Below are positions 1-5,403 of a DNA stretch of 5,403 nt, in pieces. A program made the position numbers and the translations under genes. The stretch spans positions 2,284-7,686 of the forward strand of contig CAJOEG010000113.1 of the NCBI GenBank assembly GCA_905233405.1, given 5' to 3'. Position 1 is the stretch's first letter. Each line of letters opens with the position of its first letter. Below the pieces are notes generated by a model that saw nothing but the letters and a program-made list of their open reading frames with translations, was not told the origin of the DNA and searched no databases. This DNA is from an uncultured Bacteroidales bacterium (lineage in GTDB: Bacteria; Bacteroidota; Bacteroidia; Bacteroidales; ML635J-15).

Positions 1-313
1 CGTCGGGATGTACCTGTACCGAAAGGTTATCCTTGGCATCTATGATTTTCAGCAGTATCGGAAATTCGTAGCCGTATTCCTCCAGAACTTTCTCTCCCAC
101 AATTTCATCAAGGTAAACCTCGATTATTTCCTGCAGCGTATTGCCTTTCAGGAAACCGTTTGCTACAACCGAAACATCGTCCTGCACACCAGAGATTTCC
201 CAGCTTTCGCCACAGTTTTCGGGAATACTGTAGTCGTTCTTAATTTTGCGTATCTTGTCGCCGCCCCAGACTTTAGTCTTGTATATCGGCTTGAATTTCA
301 ATGGATAAAGCAT
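1..313 (-). CDS. manA: Mannose-6-phosphate isomerase, class I (N-terminal part; runs off the left edge)
   Basis: The enzyme interconverts mannose 6-phosphate and fructose 6-phosphate in the cytoplasm, linking glycolysis to GDP-mannose and GDP-fucose precursors. Reading the minus strand from the ATG at 313-311 gives 104 open codons to the window edge. The protein opens MLYPLKFKPIYKTKVWGG, and has the family motif NCGESWEISG at about residues 33-42. QVHPD at residues 100-104 contains Gln100 and His102, which match two of the metal ligands of the cupin-type isomerases; the remaining ligands lie outside the window. The family's short bacterial form is roughly 300-330 residues, so about a third is visible. 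The start is supported by conserved sequence beginning at the first residues and by a promoter box 28 bases upstream. It is divergent from udk. An overlapping plus-strand frame at 8-349 is its shadow. Truncation is due to the window, not to a mutation. Confidence 0.93.
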   Translation of the reverse strand, partial: MLYPLKFKPIYKTKVWGGDKIRKIKNDYSIPENCGESWEISGVQDDVSVVANGFLKGNTLQEIIEVYLDEIVGEKVLEEYGYEFPILLKIIDAKDNLSVQVHPD

Positions 314-340
314 ATCAAAAATATATTTGTGTTCGAGAAA

Positions 341-371
341 CAAAGGTAAGGAAAATTTACGATTTGGCAAA
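341..371 (-). promoter_or_regulatory. Bacteroidota-type promoter of manA
   Basis: On the minus strand, TTTG (371-368) is followed after exactly 19 bases by TACCTTTG (348-341). This matches the Bacteroidota housekeeping consensus TTTG, about 19-21 bases, TAnnTTTG. Transcription would start near 335-333, leaving a leader of about 20 bases before the ATG at 313. It is the best-formed promoter in the window. Confidence 0.75.
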
Positions 372-407
372 GCCGAGCTAAAGGTTACGAAGTACGATTT
401 ACGATTT
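356..407. repeat. 10-bp direct repeat TTTACGATTT, two copies
   Basis: TTTACGATTT occurs at 356-365 and again at 398-407, 42 bases apart. The first copy lies inside the 19-base spacer of the manA promoter, and the second forms the end of the 7-base tandem repeat at 385-405. It could be an operator pair or simply remnants of one low-complexity repeat family; the sequence does not decide between these. Confidence 0.6.
385..405. repeat. Tandem 7-base repeat (three units)
   Basis: Three consecutive 7-mers, TTACGAA, GTACGAT and TTACGAT, fill 385-405. The core TACGA is identical in all three. The block is in the divergent manA-udk intergenic region and codes for nothing recognisable. Similar short repeats built on TACGA/ATTTACGA are, from memory, common between genes in Bacteroidales genomes; that would need a genome-wide count. 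Confidence 0.6.
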
Positions 408-440
408 AATTGGCTAAAAGTCGAACAGAAGACAAGTTGG

Positions 441-479
441 GCAGTCTGCAAGACCGTTAGACTGTAGGACTGTTAGACT
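441..479. repeat. Tandem 8-base repeat (three clear units plus degenerate ones)
   Basis: GTTAGACT (456-463), GTAGGACT (464-471) and GTTAGACT (472-479) are three head-to-tail octamers. The two outer ones are identical and the middle one differs at two positions. A more degenerate unit, GCAAGACC, precedes them at 448-455, and GCAGTCT at 441-447 may be another relic. CAGTCT (442-447) is also the reverse complement of AGACTG (459-464), so a weak stem is possible. There is no T-run after it, so it is not a standard terminator. Confidence 0.6.
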
Positions 480-536
480 TTAAGCCTATCATCCTTCTGG
501 CTCGAAAAAAATCTCTCGCCATTAAAAAAGATTTCG

Positions 537-544
537 TATCTTTG
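537..544 (+). promoter_or_regulatory. Probable -7 box for udk
   Basis: TATCTTTG at 537-544 fits the Bacteroidota -7 consensus TAnnTTTG and lies 23 bases upstream of the udk ATG, giving an expected leader of about 17 bases. The -33 region is poor: at the usual spacing (around 512-517) only TCTC-like sequence is seen. The call therefore rests on the -7 box and its position. No Shine-Dalgarno sequence precedes the ATG, where the leader is A/T-rich. Confidence 0.55.
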
Positions 545-567
545 AAGCCACAAAAATTTTACACGAT

Positions 568-1182
568 ATGCTAGTTGTAGGAATTGCAGGCGGTTCGGGC
601 GCAGGAAAGACGACGGTTGTCAACAAGATTACCGCACAACTGCCGAAGGATATGGTAACATTGGTGCCACAGGATTCGTATTATTGGGACAGCAGTCATC
701 TGCCGATGGAAGAACGAAAAAAAATAAACTTCGACCACCCAAATGCCATCGAATGGGAGTTGCTAATCCGTCATATCAAGGAACTGAAGGAAGGGAAATC
801 GGTAGAACAGCCGATTTATGCATATATAACCAGTTCGCGTGCACAGGAAACGCTCACAGTGAAACCGAGCAATGTAATAATAGTTGAGGGCATAATGGTG
901 CTTACCCAGCCAGAATTGCGCGACCTGATGGATGTCAAGGTTTATGTAGATGCCGATGCCGACGATCGTCTTGCCAGAATTCTCCGTCGCGATACTGTTG
1001 AAAGAGGTCGTTCGGTAAACGATGTACTCGAACATTACTACGAAACCGTAAAGCCGATGCATCTACAGTTCATTGAGCCAACAAAGCGTTATGCCGACAT
1101 CATTGTACCAAACATTGGCGACAACGATGCAGCCGTGAATCTGCTGGCAAAATTCATTCATCAGCATATCGATAACAATTAA
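568..1182 (+). CDS. udk: Uridine kinase (uridine/cytidine kinase family)
   Basis: This cytoplasmic enzyme phosphorylates uridine, and usually cytidine, to the 5'-monophosphate in pyrimidine salvage. The 204 residues match the family's usual length of about 205-215. The Walker A loop is GGSGAGKT at residues 8-15. VPQDSYYW at 33-40 holds Asp36, the expected catalytic base. NFDHPNAIEW at 54-63 is the substrate-side motif. IIVEGIMVL at 104-112 carries Glu107, and RRDTVERGR at 140-148 is the arginine-rich lid. The C-terminal EPTKRYADIIVP is also typical. One deviation: the histidine in the 'SHSR/EHTR' motif of the human and E. coli enzymes is Ser89 here (ITSSR, 87-91). The ATG is set by the conserved P-loop starting eight residues in. 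It is 10 bases from the next gene and probably co-transcribed with it. Enzyme class is secure; the preferred nucleoside is not. Confidence 0.93.
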   Translation: MLVVGIAGGSGAGKTTVVNKITAQLPKDMVTLVPQDSYYWDSSHLPMEERKKINFDHPNAIEWELLIRHIKELKEGKSVEQPIYAYITSSRAQETLTVKPSNVIIVEGIMVLTQPELRDLMDVKVYVDADADDRLARILRRDTVERGRSVNDVLEHYYETVKPMHLQFIEPTKRYADIIVPNIGDNDAAVNLLAKFIHQHIDNN

Positions 1183-1192
1183 ATTTACAATA

Positions 1193-1903
1193 ATGCAGGA
1201 GATAGACCTTAAGAACGTAATGTTCATCGACATTGAAACCGTACCGATGTGCGCTTCGTTTGACGAAATGCCCGAAGCATTCAAGAAGCATTGGGACAAG
1301 AAGTCAAAGAATTTCAGAGCAGAAACCGAAACTGCCTCCGATGTTTACCAGCGTGCTGGAATTTATTCCGAATTTGGAAAGATTGTGTGCATATCGGTAG
1401 GATTCGTCAATGGTGACAAGTTTCGCGTAAAGTCGTTTTATGGCGACGACGAGAAGGAAATCCTTGCGGGATTTGCCGATATGCTTGCGAAGTGGGATCC
1501 GTTTGGCAACAAGATGCTTTGTGGACACAACATCAAGGAATTCGATGTTCCATATATTGCACGGCGTATGCTCGTAAACCGTATGTACAATCTGCCAAAG
1601 GCACTCGACTTGTCGGGAAAAAAGCCTTGGGAAATAAAGCATATAGACACGCTTGAATTGTGGAAATTTGGTGATTACAAGAATTTTACATCCCTTGCAC
1701 TTATGGCCGACCTTTTTGACATTCCTACGCCAAAGGACGACATCGACGGCAGCGAAGTCGCTGGTGTTTACTACGGTGAGCACGATGTTGACCGCATTGC
1801 AATCTACTGCGAGAAGGATGTGTTGTGTGTAGCAAACCTTATGCTCAGGTTACAAGGCAAAGATATTTATATGTATGAGCAAATGGAGAGAGCAAACGGG
1901 TAG
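1193..1903 (+). CDS. Stand-alone 3'-5' exonuclease, PolB-exonuclease-like (DEDDy)
   Basis: A predicted 3'-5' exonuclease related to the proofreading domain of family B DNA polymerases, with no polymerase attached (236 residues). The DEDD acidic residues are all visible: Exo I is FIDIET at residues 11-16, giving Asp13 and Glu15. Exo II is CGHNIKEFDVPYI at 110-122, giving Asp118. Exo III is IYCEKDV at 204-210, giving Tyr205 and Asp209 in the Y-x-x-x-D arrangement. Between them, KHIDTLELWKFGDYKNFTSL (149-168) is typical of the Pfam family of PolB-like exonucleases (DNA_pol_B_exo2). It should trim single-stranded or mismatched 3' ends with two metal ions, but its pathway is not shown by the sequence. 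The first ATG is 10 bases after the udk stop and only 12 residues before the first catalytic residue, so this start is well supported. RNase T-like activity on RNA is an alternative. Confidence 0.88.
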   Translation: MQEIDLKNVMFIDIETVPMCASFDEMPEAFKKHWDKKSKNFRAETETASDVYQRAGIYSEFGKIVCISVGFVNGDKFRVKSFYGDDEKEILAGFADMLAKWDPFGNKMLCGHNIKEFDVPYIARRMLVNRMYNLPKALDLSGKKPWEIKHIDTLELWKFGDYKNFTSLALMADLFDIPTPKDDIDGSEVAGVYYGEHDVDRIAIYCEKDVLCVANLMLRLQGKDIYMYEQMERANG

Positions 1904-1916
1904 GTGAATTTTAAAA

Positions 1917-1944
1917 TTGAAATCAATAATTTATTGTATCTTTG
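1917..1944 (+). promoter_or_regulatory. Probable Bacteroidota-type promoter for ettA
   Basis: TATCTTTG at 1937-1944 matches the -7 consensus TAnnTTTG, 23 bases before the ettA ATG. This is the same distance as for udk. A TTG at 1917-1919 could be the -33 element, but the 17-base spacing is slightly short. It lies in the 64-base gap after the exonuclease gene, which suggests that ettA starts a new transcript, although I see no terminator to stop read-through. Confidence 0.6.
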
Positions 1945-1967
1945 TATCTCATTTGTAAACAGTAAAC

Positions 1968-3656
1968 ATGAGTGACATAGACAACAAGATCATCTTTTCG
2001 ATGGTCAATGTAAGCAAGAAGATTCCGCCGCAGAGGCAGATATTGAAGGATATTTATCTGTCGTTTTTCTACGGTGCTAAAATAGGTATAATCGGTCTTA
2101 ACGGTTCGGGAAAGTCAACGCTCCTAAAGATTATTGCAGGAGTAGATAAGGCTTTCGAGGGCGAGGTTGCATTCTCGCCGGGATATACCGTTGGCTATCT
2201 GCCACAGGAACCCGAGCTCGACAACAGCAAGACCGTGAAGGAAATCGTTGAGGAAGGCGTACACGAAATAGTGTCGATGCTCAAGGAGTACGAGGAGATT
2301 AACGACAAGTTCGGTTTGCCAGAGTACTACGAAGACCCCGACAAGATGGACAAACTTATGAACCGTCAGGCCGAGTTGCAGGACAAGATTGATGCTGCCG
2401 ATGCGTGGAACATCGATTCCAAACTCGAACGCGCAATGGATGCACTGCGTTGTCCCGATGGCGACGAGTCGGTAGCTCACCTTTCTGGTGGCGAACGCCG
2501 TCGCGTGGCTTTGTGCCGCCTGTTGCTTACCGAACCCGACATTCTTCTGCTCGACGAGCCTACCAACCACTTGGATGCCGAGTCAATTCACTGGCTCGAA
2601 CAGCACTTGCAGCAGTACAAGGGCACTGTAATCTGTGTAACCCACGACCGTTACTTCCTCGACAATGTTGCAGGTTGGATACTTGAACTCGACCGTGGCG
2701 AAGGCATTCCATGGAAGGGCAACTATTCATCGTGGCTAGAGCAGAAGACTGCTCGAATGGCAATGGAGGAAAAGGTCGCTTCGAAACGTCGCAAGACTTT
2801 GGAGCGCGAGCTCGAGTGGGTGCGCATGTCGCCGAAGGCACGTGGAACAAAGTCGAAAGCCCGTCTGTCGGCATACGACCGCATGCTCAACGAAGATGTA
2901 AAGCAGAAGGAAGAAAAACTCGAAATATTCATTCCGAACGGTCCGCGTTTGGGCGACAAGGTGTTGGTTGCCAACAATATCACCAAGGCATTTGGCGACA
3001 AGTTGTTGTTCGAGAACCTAAGTTTCTCGCTTCCGCCAGCAGGAATTGTTGGTATCATTGGTCCCAACGGAGCAGGAAAGACTACGCTTTTCCGACTGAT
3101 GATGGGACTTGTGCAGCCCGACAGCGGTAGTTTCGAGATTGGCGAGACCGTAAAGATTGGCTATGTTGACCAGGCTCACGAAGCAATTGACCCAGAAAAG
3201 ACCGTGTTTGAGGTAATCTCTGGCGGCGCGGAATTTGTTCAACTTGGCGGAAAACTGGTTAATGCCCGTGCATACGTAGGTCGCTTCAACTTCAGTGGTG
3301 CCGACCAGGAAAAGAAATGCGGAGTGTTGTCGGGCGGCGAGCGGAACCGTCTGCATCTGGCATTGACCTTGAAGTCGGAAGCCAACGTACTTTTGCTCGA
3401 TGAGCCTACCAACGACATAGATGTCAACACTTTGCGTGCTTTGGAAGACGGTCTTGAGGATTTTGCAGGCTGCGCCGTAGTAATCACTCACGACCGCTGG
3501 TTCCTCGACCGTGTTGCAACTCACATTCTGGCATTCGAGGGAGATTCGCAGGTGGTATTCTTCGAGGGTTCGTACTCCGAATACGAGGAGAACAAGCGCA
3601 AGCGTCTTGGCGACATTGACCCACATAGATTGAAATATAGAAAATTGATGGAGTAG
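1968..3656 (+). CDS. ettA: Energy-dependent translational throttle protein EttA (ABC-F ATPase)
   Basis: A cytoplasmic ABC-F protein with two ATPase cassettes and no membrane domain. By analogy with E. coli EttA it binds the ribosomal E site and gates early elongation according to the ATP/ADP ratio. The 562 residues compare with about 555 in E. coli. The N-terminus has the EttA-type PPQRQILKDIYLSFFYGAK (20-38). Cassette 1 has Walker A GLNGSGKST (43-51), signature LSGGERRR (172-179) and Walker B ILLLDEPTNHLD (192-203, catalytic Glu197). An acidic helical insertion before the first signature (about 85-145) is the arm that EttA uses on the ribosome. The linker that contacts P-site tRNA is at about 257-312, with RMSPKARGTKSKARLSAYDR. 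Cassette 2 has GPNGAGKTT (365-373), LSGGERNR (454-461) and LLLDEPTNDID (Glu479). These features favour EttA over Uup, YbiT or antibiotic-resistance ABC-F proteins. All catalytic motifs are intact. Confidence 0.96.
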   Translation: MSDIDNKIIFSMVNVSKKIPPQRQILKDIYLSFFYGAKIGIIGLNGSGKSTLLKIIAGVDKAFEGEVAFSPGYTVGYLPQEPELDNSKTVKEIVEEGVHEIVSMLKEYEEINDKFGLPEYYEDPDKMDKLMNRQAELQDKIDAADAWNIDSKLERAMDALRCPDGDESVAHLSGGERRRVALCRLLLTEPDILLLDEPTNHLDAESIHWLEQHLQQYKGTVICVTHDRYFLDNVAGWILELDRGEGIPWKGNYSSWLEQKTARMAMEEKVASKRRKTLERELEWVRMSPKARGTKSKARLSAYDRMLNEDVKQKEEKLEIFIPNGPRLGDKVLVANNITKAFGDKLLFENLSFSLPPAGIVGIIGPNGAGKTTLFRLMMGLVQPDSGSFEIGETVKIGYVDQAHEAIDPEKTVFEVISGGAEFVQLGGKLVNARAYVGRFNFSGADQEKKCGVLSGGERNRLHLALTLKSEANVLLLDEPTNDIDVNTLRALEDGLEDFAGCAVVITHDRWFLDRVATHILAFEGDSQVVFFEGSYSEYEENKRKRLGDIDPHRLKYRKLME

Positions 3657-3658
3657 GA
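3650..3658 (+). promoter_or_regulatory. Possible ribosome binding site for the lipoprotein gene
   Basis: GGAGTAGGA at 3650-3658 overlaps the ettA stop codon (TAG at 3654-3656) and lies immediately before the ATG at 3661. It is the only purine-rich, Shine-Dalgarno-like stretch before a start in this window; GGAG ends 7 bases from the ATG. With a 4-base intergenic gap it is consistent with translational coupling to ettA. Bacteroidota rely little on this signal, so its importance is uncertain. Confidence 0.4.
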
Positions 3659-3660
3659 AT

Positions 3661-5403
3661 ATGAAAATAAGAAATCTAGTTTTTGTATTTGTTAGTTTGT
3701 TCATACTAGCATCTTGTACCCCAAAAGGGCAGAATCTTGACTTTAATCCAATTTCAAATTTCAATTCGGAGAATGATACCGTTTTACTGGATATGGATTT
3801 GGAAAATGTGGTGCTTAATGGCATTGTACTGCCATCGGTACACCAGACTTATGACGAGGGTTTTAAGTTTACTTTTGACGTGCCTTCGTTGGATGGCAAT
3901 AAACTTTACTACAAGATTTATTATCAGAACGAAACCTATAAGTTTCCCGAAGGCGACTCTTTGTGCGGCGAGAATTTCTACGGAAGCTGGGAAGATGTTT
4001 CCGTTGGATTCAAGGAAATTGCTGATGACGGAAAGATTGAGGATTATTTCCGTATAGTTGGAAATCCGCGCGACGAGAAAATTTATTATGGCAGCGATAT
4101 TTCAGAAAACACTGCAAGCTACGAAAGGATACAGAAGGTTGCCGAGCGGATAAAGCAGCAGCCAGAATGGTATGCTTCAATCGTGGATAAGGCCAAAAAG
4201 AATGGCTTCTCAGTCGAAAAACAGTTGTTTCTTGACGCACAGTGGTGTCTTGCCAACGACCGTCATGCCGATGGAAATGTAAACCATCGCTGGAAACGCA
4301 ATCCGCGTGTTGGCTGCTATTCGTTTATGCTGGTTGTTTGCAACGAAAAAGGTCTTGCCGAAATTCCAGACTATGTGAAGAACATATCGCTGACAGATGA
4401 AAATGGCAAGTTTGTAAATCCGTTTGAGTGGTTCAAGAATCACAATTCATCGAACATAATAGCCGAAAAGAGCAAAAAGGTACTTAAGACAAGGGCTGTA
4501 ATCACTCCGAAAAACGGAATTTTTGTTGACGAACTTAACATTCGTACTCCTGAATATAGTATGGATAACAGTTGCGATGAATGCGGTTCAAACGATTCGT
4601 TGTATAGGAAGGCTTTGTTCCAGCAGTTCTTCCCCGCAGTAAGCCAGCAATACACCTTGCGCAACATTCCCGAAATCGGCGATGTGGTTGGAAATCCAGA
4701 TTTTACATTGGAAGAATACGCCAAAGGCGACAAGAAATATCCTGCTTCGCGACGTTTGCAGGACTATCCGCAGATAACAGACAAGCCTTGTTCTACAGTA
4801 AAGGTTGCCGAAAATGGAGAATATATAACTATTGTAAATCCAGGTTCCGAAGCCAGCAACATGAAAAAGGAATCGACAGGCATAAAGACGCGCTTGGGCT
4901 TTACCTACGGCAAATACCGTGGAAAAATCAAGTTCCCGTCAATGCTTAACGAGAACAATATCTGGAATGGGCTTACATACGCATTCTGGATGATATATCA
5001 GGACAACCATCCGTGGAACAACCGTCGCGGCTGCTACAACTGCGGGTACATCGACAAGGGTGATGACTCGGAAAATCCTGTGCGCGAGACTTTTAACAAG
5101 TATTCGGAGATTGATATTGAGATTGTTAAGGCTTCGAGGTACTGGCCGGAGCAATATTATAGGAATAAGCCCGCTCCAAAGGACGATGCCATGCACAGCA
5201 ACGAGGTTATGTATTGCTGCACTAACTGGGATTTGGCTTGTCCGCAGCCGGTGAATTTTGCATCGGGCATAAACTACATAAACTACGAAGGCGCAACCTA
5301 CGAGGCTATGCGTTGGTCAGACTTGTACAAGGCGTTGACAATCAAAACTCCGATGTCGAACGATGTGTTCAGCGAGGAATACTATTACTACGAAATCGAA
5401 TGG
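3661..5403 (+). CDS. Lipoprotein with a GH16-like glycoside hydrolase domain (runs off the right edge)
   Basis: An open frame of 581 codons from the ATG at 3661 to the window edge without a stop. Residues 1-19 form a lipoprotein signal peptide: Lys/Arg start, hydrophobic core, lipobox LASC with Cys19 as lipidation site. The acidic surface-export signal seen in many Bacteroidota lipoproteins is absent after Cys19 (TPKGQNLD), so a periplasm-facing location is possible. Residues 20-380 match no family I can name; they include strand-rich stretches (FKFTFDVP, KLYYKIYYQ, 69-89) and a probably helical segment (about 153-200). From about 400 the sequence resembles family 16 glycoside hydrolases: FTYGKYRGKIKFP (414-426), WNGLTYAFWM (435-444), SEIDIEIV (482-489) and a terminal YYYEIEW. 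Glu483, Asp485 and Glu487 fit nucleophile, helper and acid/base of the ExDxE form. The substrate is unknown. Twelve cysteines besides Cys19 are unusual. It probably shares a transcript with ettA. Confidence 0.85.
   Translation, partial: MKIRNLVFVFVSLFILASCTPKGQNLDFNPISNFNSENDTVLLDMDLENVVLNGIVLPSVHQTYDEGFKFTFDVPSLDGNKLYYKIYYQNETYKFPEGDSLCGENFYGSWEDVSVGFKEIADDGKIEDYFRIVGNPRDEKIYYGSDISENTASYERIQKVAERIKQQPEWYASIVDKAKKNGFSVEKQLFLDAQWCLANDRHADGNVNHRWKRNPRVGCYSFMLVVCNEKGLAEIPDYVKNISLTDENGKFVNPFEWFKNHNSSNIIAEKSKKVLKTRAVITPKNGIFVDELNIRTPEYSMDNSCDECGSNDSLYRKALFQQFFPAVSQQYTLRNIPEIGDVVGNPDFTLEEYAKGDKKYPASRRLQDYPQITDKPCSTVKVAENGEYITIVNPGSEASNMKKESTGIKTRLGFTYGKYRGKIKFPSMLNENNIWNGLTYAFWMIYQDNHPWNNRRGCYNCGYIDKGDDSENPVRETFNKYSEIDIEIVKASRYWPEQYYRNKPAPKDDAMHSNEVMYCCTNWDLACPQPVNFASGINYINYEGATYEAMRWSDLYKALTIKTPMSNDVFSEEYYYYEIEW

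Noticed and set aside
1..313. manA as a broken gene
   Set aside because: The frame is open with conserved motifs up to the window edge; the truncation is an artefact of where the window starts.
8..349. Plus-strand open frame of 113 codons
   Set aside because: It lies antisense to manA, whose minus-strand translation is clearly recognisable (GESWEISG, QVHPD). The plus-strand product resembles nothing.
442..464. Possible hairpin CAGTCT/AGACTG as a terminator
   Set aside because: The stem is 6 bp with an 11-base loop and no T-run follows. No gene on either strand ends here, since manA and udk diverge.
385..479. CRISPR-like array
   Set aside because: Units are 7 and 8 bases, directly tandem with no spacers, so they are not CRISPR repeats.
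1304..1783. Minus-strand open frame of 159 codons
   Set aside because: It is antisense to the exonuclease gene, including its catalytic motifs, and is a coding shadow.
1907..1918. Perfect 12-base palindrome AATTTTAAAATT after the exonuclease gene
   Set aside because: It consists only of A and T, has no loop and would not form a stable terminator hairpin; such palindromes arise easily in AT-rich gaps.
2124..2570. Minus-strand open frame of 148 codons inside ettA
   Set aside because: It is fully contained in the antisense of the first EttA cassette and has no independent support.
3018..3824. Minus-strand open frame of 268 codons
   Set aside because: It is antisense to the second ATPase cassette of ettA and the start of the lipoprotein gene, both well supported. 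Its product has no recognisable motifs and no promoter box at its start.

Overview
This window looks like a piece of a Bacteroidota chromosome, most likely from the Bacteroidales. The evidence is three promoter-like boxes of the TAnnTTTG type, which the group's primary sigma factor uses, placed just upstream of three genes. Leaders are short and AT-rich, mostly without a Shine-Dalgarno sequence. All five proteins resemble Bacteroidota families. The assignment rests on motif recognition only; no database search was possible.

Layout. Positions 1-313 (minus strand) hold the first 104 codons of a class I mannose-6-phosphate isomerase (manA); the rest lies beyond the left edge. Positions 314-567 are a divergent intergenic region with a well-formed manA promoter, a box for the rightward gene, and two blocks of short tandem repeats with 7- and 8-base periods. 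Rightward genes follow: a uridine kinase (udk, 568-1182) and, 10 bases later, a stand-alone DEDDy exonuclease of the PolB-exonuclease type (1193-1903). After a 64-base gap with its own promoter box comes an EttA-type ABC-F ATPase (1968-3656). Only 4 bases later starts a lipoprotein (3661 to the right edge, 581 codons visible). Its C-terminal part carries a GH16-like glucanase fold with an intact E-I-D-I-E active-site motif.

How the genes fit together. The first four are conserved housekeeping functions: mannose-6-phosphate/fructose-6-phosphate interconversion, pyrimidine salvage, 3'-5' DNA trimming, and control of translation by cellular energy state. Spacing suggests two rightward units, udk-exonuclease and ettA-lipoprotein, with no convincing terminator between them. 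The least ordinary gene is the last one: a cysteine-rich, probably membrane-anchored GH16-like protein with about 380 residues of unassigned N-terminal sequence. I see no mobile element, CRISPR array, tRNA or rRNA, and no sign of a defence system.
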